Assembly (NCBI GenBank): GCA_023409265.1
Contig: JAEYHZ010000023.1
Span: 1 to 56,270 of the forward strand
DNA length: 56,270 nucleotides
Direction: 5' to 3'
Source: Bacillota bacterium
Lineage (GTDB): Bacteria > Bacillota > Clostridia > Acetivibrionales > DSM-1351
Shown here: one piece after another, positions 1 to 8,403 of the stretch
How the letters are laid out: each line of letters opens with the position of its first letter
How positions within the stretch are numbered: position 1 is the stretch's first letter
Program-made: the position numbers and the translations under genes
Notes under the pieces: model-generated
What the model was told of the DNA's origin: nothing
Seen by the model: the letters and a program-made list of their open reading frames with translations, nothing else
Database searches by the model: none

Positions 1-1
1 T

Positions 2-276
2 TACCCTCTATTAACAATGTACAATACGTTTTTGAGTGGTGAATTTGCCCTGCGGCTGCGTTGAAGCCGCTTGCAAGGCACAAAGCCTTTCTGCGCATCT
101 TCGCCTTGTCGCAAGCCAAATTCTCTCCCTCAAAAATCACCGACCTCACACCGAGATATTTTGGCGATTTTCGAGGCGGATGGACGCAGCCTTGCTGACG
201 CAAGGCAAGGACGACAACAAGGAAAAGCGGTAAAATAGCCGGCGTGAGGCATGTTTTACATTGTCAATAGAGGGTA
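2..276. mobile_element. Miniature inverted-repeat element, full-length copy (275 bp)
   Basis: The two ends are inverted repeats of about 26 bp: the left end reads TACCCTCTATTAACAATGTA, and the right end, reverse-complemented, reads TACCCTCTATTGACAATGTA. Both termini carry TA, which fits a TA target duplication as made by IS630/Tc1-type transposases. No transposase is encoded. The left half folds internally: TTTTTGAG...GAATTTG (about 31-50) pairs with CAAATTC...CTCAAAAA (about 117-137). A further GCCTTGC/GCAAGGC hairpin lies near 190-207. Four related copies lie at 29508, 31648, 43099 and 56123. The 65-codon open frame inside it (36-233) is not considered a gene. Classification as a MITE is inference from structure. 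Confidence 0.8.
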
Positions 277-363
277 TAATTGGAAAATTGACAATTAATT
301 ATATCCAACTTGCAAAAAAAAACTTATAATATATATTATCAAAATTATATGCAGGAGGATTTT

Positions 364-1374
364 ATGAGTAATAATTATAGTATAAATGGCTATAAAACGA
401 GCCTTGACATCCGGACTACCGAAGTTGCAATAAAAAAGATAAAAGATTATTTTGAAAGTGAATTGGCAAAGGAATTGAAGCTTACCAGAGTTTCGGCACC
501 ATTATTTGTGAAACCCGAGACTGGACTGAATGATAATCTGAATGGTGTGGAAAGACCTGTAGCTTTTGATTTAAAAGATCTTAACGGGGAAATGGTTGAA
601 ATAGTTCATTCCCTGGCAAAATGGAAGAGAATGGCCCTTAAGCGTTACGGTTTTTCCTCGGGAGAGGGTTTATACACCGATATGAATGCCATAAGAAGAG
701 ATGAGGAACTTGATAATCTTCATTCGGTCTATGTGGATCAATGGGACTGGGAAAAGATTATTGATAAAAGCCAGCGGTCTGAAGAGACCTTGAAAGCTGT
801 AGTAAAACAGATCTATTCAGTTTTTAAGAGGACAGAGGACTATATAACCGGAATCTATCCGCAGCTGGAGAGATACCTGCCTGAGGATATTTTCTTTGTA
901 ACAACCCAGGAGCTGGAGGATATGTATCCAGAATTGACGCCAAAGGAAAGAGAAAGAATGCTTGCCAAGGAAAAAAAGGCAATCTTTATAATGAAAATCG
1001 GTGATGTGCTGAATTCGGGAGAAAAGCATGATGGGAGAGCTCCTGACTATGATGATTGGTCACTGAACGGAGATATAGTATTCTACTACCCTGTTCTGGA
1101 TATTGCTTATGAAGTTTCTTCAATGGGGATAAGGGTGGATGAGGAGTCTTTGATGTCCCAGTTGAAAAAGGCTGCTTGCGAAGACAGGCTTAAGCTTCCT
1201 TTCCATACACAGCTTATAAATAAGGAGCTTCCTTATACAATCGGAGGTGGAATCGGTCAGTCGAGGATTTGTATGTTTTTCCTTGGAAAGGCACACATTG
1301 GTGAGGTGCAGTCATCAGTATGGACTGAACGAATAATAAAAGATTGCTCAGAAAACAATATTAACCTTTTGTAA
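364..1374 (+). CDS. asnA: Aspartate--ammonia ligase (asparagine synthetase A)
   Basis: Makes L-asparagine from L-aspartate, ammonia and ATP (giving AMP and PPi) in the cytoplasm; the fold is related to class II aminoacyl-tRNA synthetases. Family motifs are clear: HSLAKWKR near residue 82, SGEGLYT near 99, LHSVYVDQWDWE near 119, RAPDYDDW, and the C-terminal GGGIGQSR. The 336-residue length is normal for AsnA. The frame is open upstream to 310, but ATG 364 is chosen because a perfect AGGAGG lies 5 nt before it and the protein then starts like other AsnA proteins. It is followed 310 bp later by asnS, pairing Asn synthesis with Asn charging. A miniature inverted-repeat element ends 88 bp upstream, so the promoter must lie in or next to it. 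Confidence 0.96.
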   Translation: MSNNYSINGYKTSLDIRTTEVAIKKIKDYFESELAKELKLTRVSAPLFVKPETGLNDNLNGVERPVAFDLKDLNGEMVEIVHSLAKWKRMALKRYGFSSGEGLYTDMNAIRRDEELDNLHSVYVDQWDWEKIIDKSQRSEETLKAVVKQIYSVFKRTEDYITGIYPQLERYLPEDIFFVTTQELEDMYPELTPKERERMLAKEKKAIFIMKIGDVLNSGEKHDGRAPDYDDWSLNGDIVFYYPVLDIAYEVSSMGIRVDEESLMSQLKKAACEDRLKLPFHTQLINKELPYTIGGGIGQSRICMFFLGKAHIGEVQSSVWTERIIKDCSENNINLL

Positions 1375-1377
1375 TAA

Positions 1378-1463
1378 GGCAATAGAAAGCTCATCCCTCT
1401 ATGGGTGCTGGGCTACCAAAAACAGCCTTTGTACTGCTTGGTTTTAAGGCGGTGAGCAAATAT
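1378..1463 (+). ncRNA. Unassigned structured RNA-like element, copy 1 (3' of asnA)
   Basis: An ~86-nt stretch starting 3 nt after the asnA stop codon closely resembles 55737-55821, which also starts 3 nt after a stop codon. Shared blocks in order are GGCRATAGA, GGTGC, TGGCT, AGCCTTTGTAC, GCT, GTTTTAA, CGGTGAGC and ATAT. Possible pairings here are GCTCA (1389-1393) with TGAGC (1453-1457), GGCT (1411-1414) with AGCC (1424-1427), and ACTGC (1433-1437) with GCGGT (1449-1453). The rest of the asnA-asnS gap (to 1684) is AT-rich and shows no T-box sequence. The element's identity is unknown; it could be a 3'UTR RNA, a leader for asnS, or a palindromic dispersed repeat. Confidence 0.5.
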
Positions 1464-1684
1464 CAAGGTCGTCAACGTGACCTTATAAAATCTTTTAGTT
1501 TAAAAAACAACAATCGGGCACAAAATTTATATAACTACTTTAATTTTAATAAGTTTTAACATATTATATTTTTATGAGAACTAACAATATATGCTCTTTT
1601 AGTTTTCATAGGGATTTATTATCAAATATGAAAAGTACAGATATCTGTTTTTAACGTGGTATTTGGTACAAAGGAGTACAAAGA

Positions 1685-3079
1685 ATGAGCTATTCAGAAA
1701 TAAAGAAACTATTCAGAGCACCACAGGATTATGTGGGCAAGACTTTAACCGTTGTAGGCTGGGTTAAAACTGTCCGTGATTCTAAGACCTTTGGTTTTAT
1801 AGAACTTAACGACGGAACATTTTTCAGAAACCTTCAGGTAGTATTTGAGGAAAGCAGGCTTGAAAACTTCAAGGATGTAGCAAAATTAACTGTTGGTTCA
1901 TCAGTTGAGGTTGAAGGAGAACTGGTAGAGACACCTAATGCAAAACAACCCTTTGAACTTAAAGCTTCAAGAATTGCAATAGAGAATTTGTGTCCTACCG
2001 ATTATCAGCTTCAGAAAAAAAGGCATTCCTTCGAATTTCTAAGAACCATAGCACATTTAAGACCAAGGACAAATACCTTCTCAGCGGTTTTCAGAGTGAG
2101 ATCCCTGGCTGCTTTTGCCATCCACAAATTCTTTCAGGAGAGAGGTTTTGTATATGTGCATACTCCGTTGATTACCGGGAGTGATGCCGAGGGTGCAGGA
2201 CAGATGTTCAAGGTTACAACCCTGGATATTGCCAATCCGCCTAAAAACGAAAGTGGTAAAATTGATTATTCGCAGGACTTCTTTGAAAAGGAAACCAGTT
2301 TGACGGTCAGTGGACAGCTTACAGGCGAGGCATACGCCCTGGCTTTCAAAAACATCTATACCTTCGGGCCTACTTTCAGAGCAGAGAATTCAAATACTGC
2401 CAGACACGCAGCCGAATTCTGGATGATTGAACCAGAAATAGCATTTTCTGACCTGAAGGATGATATGATGCTGGCAGAGGATATGCTCAAATATGTAATC
2501 AATTATGTTATGGAAAATGCTCCTGAGGAGATGGAGTTCTTTAACAACTTCGTTGATAAAACTCTTCTGGAACGTCTGAATAATGTTGTAAGCTCGGATT
2601 TTGCCCACATTACCTACACAGAGGCCATTGATTTACTTCAAAAGAACAAGGACAAATTTGAATATCCCGTGGAGTGGGGCAGTGACCTTCAAACCGAGCA
2701 TGAAAGATATATTACTGAACAGATCTTTAAAAAGCCTGTATTTGTAACTGATTATCCAAAGGAAATAAAGGCTTTTTATATGAGGATAAACGACGATGAC
2801 AAAACGGTTGCAGCAATGGATTTGCTGGTGCCGGGAGTCGGTGAAATAATCGGAGGAAGCCAGAGAGAGGAAAGGCTTGATGTTCTTGAAAAGAAAATGG
2901 AGGACATGGGACTTGATAAAGAGGATTACTGGTGGTATCTGGAGCTGAGGAAGTTCGGAGGAACAAAACATGCCGGTTTCGGACTTGGCTTTGAAAGAGC
3001 AATCATGTATCTTACAGGAATAACCAACATCAGAGATGTAATACCTTTCCCTAGGACTACAGGGAACTGCGAATTTTAA
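1685..3079 (+). CDS. asnS: Asparaginyl-tRNA synthetase
   Basis: Charges tRNA-Asn with asparagine. Residues 1 to about 105 form the OB-fold anticodon-binding domain (VVGWVKTVRDSKTFGFIELNDG). The class II catalytic core follows, with motif 2 at about 230-251 (FRAEN...WMIEPEIAF) and motif 3 at about 430-445 (FGLGFERAIMYLTG). The 464-residue length is normal, and the FRAENSNTARH signature favours AsnS over AspS. AAGGAG lies about 10 nt before the ATG. The gene follows asnA on the same strand and is closed by a strong terminator. No T-box leader is visible, although such leaders are common before this gene in Firmicutes. Confidence 0.97.
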   Translation: MSYSEIKKLFRAPQDYVGKTLTVVGWVKTVRDSKTFGFIELNDGTFFRNLQVVFEESRLENFKDVAKLTVGSSVEVEGELVETPNAKQPFELKASRIAIENLCPTDYQLQKKRHSFEFLRTIAHLRPRTNTFSAVFRVRSLAAFAIHKFFQERGFVYVHTPLITGSDAEGAGQMFKVTTLDIANPPKNESGKIDYSQDFFEKETSLTVSGQLTGEAYALAFKNIYTFGPTFRAENSNTARHAAEFWMIEPEIAFSDLKDDMMLAEDMLKYVINYVMENAPEEMEFFNNFVDKTLLERLNNVVSSDFAHITYTEAIDLLQKNKDKFEYPVEWGSDLQTEHERYITEQIFKKPVFVTDYPKEIKAFYMRINDDDKTVAAMDLLVPGVGEIIGGSQREERLDVLEKKMEDMGLDKEDYWWYLELRKFGGTKHAGFGLGFERAIMYLTGITNIRDVIPFPRTTGNCEF

Positions 3080-3109
3080 AGCTGATAAAGATTTTATATT
3101 ATACGCAGT

Positions 3110-3143
3110 AAAGCCGCGGAGTGTCAATACACCTCGCGGCTTT
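3110..3143. terminator. Bidirectional terminator after asnS
   Basis: A long stem (AAAGCCGCG.../...CGCGGCTTT with an inner GTGT/ACAC pairing) starts about 30 nt after the asnS stop. It has A on the 5' side and T on the 3' side, so it can serve both asnS and the convergent DUF4397 gene. Confidence 0.8.
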
Positions 3144-3215
3144 AATTAATATTTCTTGGTGTTGGAAAGAAAGGGCTTTAAAGAAGTCAAAAGTCGACTT
3201 TTGGAATGTACTTGT

Positions 3216-3884
3216 TTACAGGTCTCTTAAATAGGTTGTACCGTCCATGGGAATGTAAACTTCCAGGGACGAAGGCTGCTGTCCGAACATACCCACCACA
3301 TAGAAGCTTAAGTTTCTTCTGGGCAGAAGGCGGACATTTGGCAGGTTTGCCACGACAGTAGGAGTACCTGTAGGGGTTACAACCAGATTATGCCGGCCTG
3401 GGGGCATAGCCCTGTAATCACTTACCTCGGTATAACTGATATCGCTAAAGAGTTCCATACCACCCCTTATGCCGAGACTTAAACCGGGTGCATTTGGTGA
3501 CAGGTTTATAAAACGAATATTGGTTCTGTCGGAACTGATTGGTTGATAAACGTCATCAACCGGCAGTATCCCTATATTGGGGAGTAGTCCAATAATGGCC
3601 AGTGTATAGACCTTCCTTTCGGCAATAGGGAGGTTCACTCTCAAAACAGGCGAATCATGTAAACCAACAGGAAATCCCTCAATAATATATGTTCCTGAAT
3701 CAACTGCAATGTAATCAGAAAACTGTCCAAAAGCAATTCGACGGGCAATAATTCGTCCATTGGCATAAATATCTACTTCAGGGGCACCCGGGGCAGCATG
3801 AAATACCCTGATATATGACCTGCCCGGTATTTGCCTTTCTTCGGTCATATCATCATCATAATAGTAAAAGGTTTCATCAGTCAT
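3216..3884 (-). CDS. DUF4397 domain-containing protein
   Basis: A 222-residue protein matching the DUF4397 style: YIRVFHAAPGAPEVDIYANGR near residue 23, GTYIIEGFPVG, and a second, similar half from IRFINLSPNAPGLSLGI (about 124) onward. There is no signal peptide or membrane segment. Such proteins form beta-rich domains found on cell or spore surfaces in Firmicutes; the specific role here is unknown. The frame opens at 3914, but ATG 3884 (MTDETFYYYDDD) is preferred because GGTGGTG precedes it, although that ribosome site is weak. The gene converges on asnS and stands alone. A spore-envelope role is only a guess. Confidence 0.8.
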   Translation of the reverse strand: MTDETFYYYDDDMTEERQIPGRSYIRVFHAAPGAPEVDIYANGRIIARRIAFGQFSDYIAVDSGTYIIEGFPVGLHDSPVLRVNLPIAERKVYTLAIIGLLPNIGILPVDDVYQPISSDRTNIRFINLSPNAPGLSLGIRGGMELFSDISYTEVSDYRAMPPGRHNLVVTPTGTPTVVANLPNVRLLPRRNLSFYVVGMFGQQPSSLEVYIPMDGTTYLRDL

Positions 3885-4040
3885 AATTTCACCACCATAC
3901 CTAAAAAAATTCAAATTGTTATTCTATATTCAGTATATGCTGTGTTAAGATAAAGGGTTAACATAAACATCAAGCCATTGCATACATTCAGGGGTATAGT
4001 TAAGGGGAGAGAGTTGCAAGGATAGCTAATGAAGATTATA

Positions 4041-4130
4041 GAGCCGTATTTCGTCGCACTTGCGACTCATGCCACTCTATGTTATAATATCGGAGGATTG
4101 GCAGTGGCAAGCGTTTGTTAATGCTTGAAC
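4041..4130. other. Hairpin-rich intergenic stretch upstream of the SEC-C gene
   Basis: Within the 290-bp gap, ATAGAG...CTCTAT (about 4038-4081) encloses a perfect GTCGC-actt-GCGAC hairpin (about 4053-4066). A second hairpin, AGCGTT...AACGCT, lies at about 4109-4133. The role is unknown; it could be a leader structure of the downstream gene. Confidence 0.3.
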
Positions 4131-4175
4131 GCTGTAAAGATACCTTGATTTTTTTAATGAAAAGGAGTAATAGTT

Positions 4176-4673
4176 ATGACATTGAATGATCAGTGGAGAG
4201 AAATTGCTGATAAGGAAAGAACTCCACAAGAAAATGAAGCTTTTTGGAAAGATTATTTTTTGAAAGAAAAAGACAACTATGCTTATATACTTGCTAATAA
4301 CCTAAAAACCATAAAAGGTCAGCTCTCAGAAGTTGCAGCCTCATTTAATATGGATTCAGTTACTTTTATCGGATTTCTTGATGGAATTAACACCAGCCTG
4401 ATCAGTGAAGTGGATTTGGATTCTTTAGAGGAAACAAGTGTAATAGACATTGAAATAGATTATGAAAAGCTGTACTTCAACATGCTGGATGCAAAAGCTG
4501 ATTGGCTTTATAATCTGTCCGAATGGGATAATATTCTTTCCGAAGAAGTAAGAAAGAATATTACAAAGGAATTTAGAACTTCAAGAACGGCAGTAAGCAA
4601 TAAGGTAGGCAGAAATGATCCCTGTCCTTGCGGAAGTGGTAAAAAATATAAGAAGTGCTGTGGAAAAGAATAA
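4176..4673 (+). CDS. SEC-C motif zinc-binding protein
   Basis: A 165-residue cytosolic protein. Its last 22 residues are a textbook SEC-C motif, GRNDPCPCGSGKKYKKCCG, with the C-x-C...CC zinc ligands also seen at the SecA C-terminus. The first ~140 residues are helical and acidic, and I do not recognise a catalytic fold. In other proteins SEC-C mediates contact with SecB or ribosome-linked partners; whether that holds here is inference. AAAGGAG lies 7-8 nt before the ATG. The gene is monocistronic, followed by a terminator. Confidence 0.85.
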   Translation: MTLNDQWREIADKERTPQENEAFWKDYFLKEKDNYAYILANNLKTIKGQLSEVAASFNMDSVTFIGFLDGINTSLISEVDLDSLEETSVIDIEIDYEKLYFNMLDAKADWLYNLSEWDNILSEEVRKNITKEFRTSRTAVSNKVGRNDPCPCGSGKKYKKCCGKE

Positions 4674-4709
4674 TCAGAATACTTTATACAAATAAATTTA
4701 AATAGAAAG

Positions 4710-4749
4710 CAGACAAAAAGGTCCAATTGACCTTGTTGTCTGTTTTTTT
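4710..4749 (+). terminator. Rho-independent terminator after the SEC-C gene
   Basis: CAGACAA...TTGTCTG encloses an inner AGGTC/GACCT stem and is followed by TTTTTTT. Confidence 0.85.
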
Positions 4750-4964
4750 ATATCCTCATATATTTATCCTGGTATTGGAATATTAATATAATGAGTCCCC
4801 ATTGGACACCATGGACACCATGAAACCATTGCCCCGTAATATGATGAAATTTTAACAAATTAAACTTGCATTTTCATGAGAAATATTATACAATTGGGGT
4901 AGTTTTGGAGTGAAAATTGAAATGTGGGATAAGCAATATTTCACTAGGAAATGTGGAGGGTAAT

Positions 4965-6317
4965 ATGGAACAGAGGTTAAATGCTTATGTTGACAAAATG
5001 GTTAGCGCTATTGATGATGTAAATAAAATTGATGCAGAATATTTCAGTAAATACAATGTCAAAAAGGGTCTTAGAAATAGCGACGGATCGGGAGTCCTGG
5101 TTGGACTGACAGAGATAGGAGAAGTCCATGGCTACGTCCTTTATGAAGGTGAGAGAAAAGAGGATGAAGGGCGTCTGATATACAGAGGCATTGACGTTGT
5201 TGATTTGGTTAAGGGTTTTCAAAATGAAAATAGATTTGGGTTTGAAGAAGTATGTTATTTGCTGATGTTTGGAGTATTACCAAATAAAGAGCAGTTAAAT
5301 GAGTTCAATCAGTTGTTGGGTGATTTAAGAGCCCTTCCCAATGGATTTACCGAAGATATGATTCTCAAAGCTCCAAGTTCTGATATTATGAACAAGCTTG
5401 CAAGAAGCGTACTTGTGTCTTACTCTTACGATCACGACCCTGACAGTATAGATCCTAAAAACCTGTTAAGACAGAGTATAGAATTAATTGCCCGTTTCCC
5501 CACTATGGCAGCTTATGGCTTCCAGGCCAAGTCCCACTACTACGGTGGACAGAGCTTGTACATTCACATGCCCAGGCCCGAGCTCTCAACGGCTGAGAAT
5601 ATATTGCACATGATCAGACCTGATAACAAGTATACCAGGACTGAAGCCGAAATACTTGATCTTGCATTGGTACTTCATGCTGAACACGGCGGAGGAAACA
5701 ATTCTACCTTTGCAGCCAGAGTAGTCTCATCAACTGAAACAGATACCTATTCTGCTATTGCCGCCGCCGTTGGATCACTTAAGGGCCCCAAGCATGGCGG
5801 TGCCAATATAAAGGCCATGCAGATGCTTGAAAACATGAAGGAAAATATTTCTGACTGGGCCGATGATGATGAAGTTAAGACTTATCTTACCAGAATGATG
5901 AACAGGGAAGTTTTTGATAAAGCAGGACTTATATATGGATTGGGCCATGCAGTGTACACTTTATCCGATCCAAGAACCATACTGCTCAAGGAAAAAGCTC
6001 ATGAGCTTGCCATTGAAAAAGGCAGGGAGAAAGAATTCCTGCTTTACGATGCAGTTGAACGAATAGGGCCGGAAGTATTCTGTGCCAAGAAGGGAACCTC
6101 AAAGAATATATGTGCGAATGTGGACCTGTATTCAGGCTTTGTATATAATGCACTGGGTATACCAACCGAGCTATTCACTCCTTTGTTTGCAGTTGCAAGA
6201 ATTGTGGGTTGGTGCGCACACAGAATTGAAGAGGTTGTTTGCATGCAGAAGATTATCAGACCTGCCTACAAGAGTATTTCAAAGCCACAGCCCTTTGTTC
6301 CTCTGGAGGAGAGATAG
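4965..6317 (+). CDS. gltA: Citrate synthase (Si-type family)
   Basis: Condenses acetyl-CoA and oxaloacetate to citrate, supplying 2-oxoglutarate for glutamate. The catalytic blocks are LHAEHGGG (about 237-244), GPKHGGAN (about 274-281) and GLGHAVYTLSDPR (about 325-337), which carry the two active-site histidines and a citrate-binding region. The 450 residues are typical of the longer clostridial form with an N-terminal extension. The frame is open from 4917, but ATG 4965 is chosen for GGAGGG 4 nt upstream. The upstream region holds the tandem GGACACCAT-GGACACCAT (about 4804-4821) of unknown meaning. Terminators on both sides make it monocistronic. Confidence 0.95.
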   Translation: MEQRLNAYVDKMVSAIDDVNKIDAEYFSKYNVKKGLRNSDGSGVLVGLTEIGEVHGYVLYEGERKEDEGRLIYRGIDVVDLVKGFQNENRFGFEEVCYLLMFGVLPNKEQLNEFNQLLGDLRALPNGFTEDMILKAPSSDIMNKLARSVLVSYSYDHDPDSIDPKNLLRQSIELIARFPTMAAYGFQAKSHYYGGQSLYIHMPRPELSTAENILHMIRPDNKYTRTEAEILDLALVLHAEHGGGNNSTFAARVVSSTETDTYSAIAAAVGSLKGPKHGGANIKAMQMLENMKENISDWADDDEVKTYLTRMMNREVFDKAGLIYGLGHAVYTLSDPRTILLKEKAHELAIEKGREKEFLLYDAVERIGPEVFCAKKGTSKNICANVDLYSGFVYNALGIPTELFTPLFAVARIVGWCAHRIEEVVCMQKIIRPAYKSISKPQPFVPLEER

Positions 6318-6341
6318 TACATTAATACTGTTGATATAAAT

Positions 6342-6379
6342 AAAGGCAAATATCTCACTATTGGGGATATTTGCCTTTT
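6342..6379. terminator. Bidirectional terminator between citrate synthase and GH127
   Basis: A 13-bp perfect stem, AAAGGCAAATATC/GATATTTGCCTTT, with an 11-nt loop, placed between two convergent genes. Confidence 0.85.
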
Positions 6380-6442
6380 GAAAAATATGGCCTATTTATT
6401 ATTAATATTAATTTTCTTAAAGCTTTTGTATTTTCTTATTTA

Positions 6443-8308
6443 CTATTTTTTCAATATCCACACTATCATTTCTGTTTCGCCGCGGTTGGCAAAGGCATAG
6501 TAGGGTATGAAGTGCAGCTTCTGCTCCTTATATTTATCTGTCACAGGCTGGTATAATGCTTTATTGTCCATCTCTTTACGGTATCCCCTGCAGGAGATAA
6601 GGTTGGCACCCATTGTCTCATCAAATTTAACTTTTATATCCAAAGCACTGTCGATTGAAATTTCTCTGAGGTTATTCCCATTGTCAACACCCTCAAGACA
6701 ATAAATAATGGGACCCATCTGAAGGGCTACACGGCCGGAATTGTCCTGAACCTCAGGCAGGGTTTCAATGAGCTGGGGCTTCATTTCAAAATCAAGCTCT
6801 ATGCTGCAGATACCCTGACCTGAGGACAGATAAGCGTAACCTTTTCTGATTTCATATTTTACAGGTGAACCATTTACCGAGATACTATACTTCTCACACC
6901 AGTAAGGTATTCTTAGAGCTATTTCCTTATTGTCAAAGCCTTCTACCGTTATTTTAATCCTGCCGTCTGATGGGTACCGGGTTTCCTGGGTTATTTCAAC
7001 CTTTTTATTGTTCAGTTCAATCTTAGCGCTGCTGTCCATAAAATGGTGAACAAAAAGTGTCTGCTCATTGTAGGTATACAGGAAATCCGCAATTGATGCG
7101 AAGAATCTTGAAATGTTGGGAGGGCAGCAGGAGCACTCAAATACTTCAAGGCGCTGAGTAATAGGGTATCTGCTTTCGCCTTTCACAACAGAGACATCAC
7201 GGTGGTGAAGTCTGGGATCAATCTCCAGTGGATTTTCATAGAAGAAGGACCTGCCATCCAGGGATATGCTTGATAAAAATCCATTGTACAGGACTCTTTC
7301 GGCTATATCGGAGTACAGGGAGTCTGTATCCAGCAATAGCATACGTCTTGCGAACAGCGCCAGACCAATGGCAGCACAGCTTTCGGTATAAGCTGTCAGA
7401 TTGGGCATATCGTAATCTATGGTGAAGGCCTCACCTGTGCTGGCAGAACCAATACCACCTGTTATATACATGCGCTTAAAGGCAATATTCTCGAATAGCT
7501 TTCTGCAGGCAGAAAACAAGGATTCTTCATCGTATTCCAATGCCAGATCAGCCATTGCGGAATAAAGATATACGGCACGAACTGCATGGCCCTCGGCAGT
7601 AGTCTGTTCACGAACGGGCAAATGGTCCTGCGAGTAACAGGGATTGGCCCAGGGGTAGTAATCCTGTGGTTTGTTGTCAGGACCCCTGTTATCTATAAAA
7701 AATTTACTTAATTCCAGATATCTTTTTTCACCTGTGCAATGATAAAGTTTAACAAGTGCCAGTTCTATTTCTTCATGTCCGCAGGTAGTGAAAGCAGCGG
7801 ATTTTTCCTTTACGAAAACATTTTCGATATGGTCGGCATATTTGCACATGAGCCTCAGGAACTTATCCTTGCCGGTAGCATGGTAGTATGCAACTGCTGC
7901 TTCTATCAAATGACCTGCACAGTACAGCTCATGCTCGGTTCTCTTTTTCCAGCGGTTTTCAGGCTCCACAACTGTAAAGTATATATTGAAATATCCGTTA
8001 GGCTCCTGATGTTTTTCAATAAGCTCCACTATTTCATCTACACCCTTTTCAAGCTCGGGATCAGGTCTTTTCTCAACAATATATGCAACTGCTTCAGCCC
8101 ATTTTGCAAAATCAGAGTCCCAGAAAATATGGGGCTTATTTGGCATACCTTCCTTCCACTGAAACTTGAAGGCATCAAATCTTCCTGTTTCTTTAAACCT
8201 TTCCCAGATAGTATATATGCTTGTTTCTGCATTTATCTTCTGTCTGTCATGCCAAAATCCTTTGTTGATATTGATGTCGAAGAAATTGACTTGATTGTTT
8301 TTTTGCAT
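6443..8308 (-). CDS. Beta-L-arabinofuranosidase, GH127 (DUF1680) family
   Basis: Releases L-arabinofuranose from plant cell-wall glycans in this family. All residues of the HypBA1-type active site can be placed: E293 in GEAF (acid/base), E309 and C311 in TESC, and the C394-C395 pair in CSCCPPN (zinc ligands, one Cys being the nucleophile). The 621-residue length fits GH127. There is no signal peptide, so it should act in the cytoplasm on imported oligosaccharides. ATG 8308 follows a strong AGGAGGGTGA. It is divergent from an AraC regulator 95 bp away, its probable controller. The exact substrate within GH127 cannot be fixed from sequence alone. Confidence 0.92.
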   Translation of the reverse strand: MQKNNQVNFFDININKGFWHDRQKINAETSIYTIWERFKETGRFDAFKFQWKEGMPNKPHIFWDSDFAKWAEAVAYIVEKRPDPELEKGVDEIVELIEKHQEPNGYFNIYFTVVEPENRWKKRTEHELYCAGHLIEAAVAYYHATGKDKFLRLMCKYADHIENVFVKEKSAAFTTCGHEEIELALVKLYHCTGEKRYLELSKFFIDNRGPDNKPQDYYPWANPCYSQDHLPVREQTTAEGHAVRAVYLYSAMADLALEYDEESLFSACRKLFENIAFKRMYITGGIGSASTGEAFTIDYDMPNLTAYTESCAAIGLALFARRMLLLDTDSLYSDIAERVLYNGFLSSISLDGRSFFYENPLEIDPRLHHRDVSVVKGESRYPITQRLEVFECSCCPPNISRFFASIADFLYTYNEQTLFVHHFMDSSAKIELNNKKVEITQETRYPSDGRIKITVEGFDNKEIALRIPYWCEKYSISVNGSPVKYEIRKGYAYLSSGQGICSIELDFEMKPQLIETLPEVQDNSGRVALQMGPIIYCLEGVDNGNNLREISIDSALDIKVKFDETMGANLISCRGYRKEMDNKALYQPVTDKYKEQKLHFIPYYAFANRGETEMIVWILKK

Positions 8309-8403
8309 GGCTCACCCTCCTAAATTATTGATTGAATCAGTATTACATGATATTATCATACTAAGATAGTTATCCTGATACAATATCTAAAAAAATATAA
8401 AAA

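Noticed and set aside
36..233. 65-codon ORF at the window start
   Set aside because: It lies wholly inside the miniature inverted-repeat element, has no ribosome site and no protein-like conservation.
275..280. TATAAT formed at the element/chromosome junction as an asnA promoter
   Set aside because: No -35 box at a suitable distance, and other copies do not create the same sequence.
2633..3127. 164-codon ORF opposite asnS
   Set aside because: Antisense shadow running through a terminator hairpin.
7739..8323. 194-codon ORF opposite the GH127 gene
   Set aside because: Antisense shadow; the GH127 frame has all catalytic residues and a strong ribosome site.
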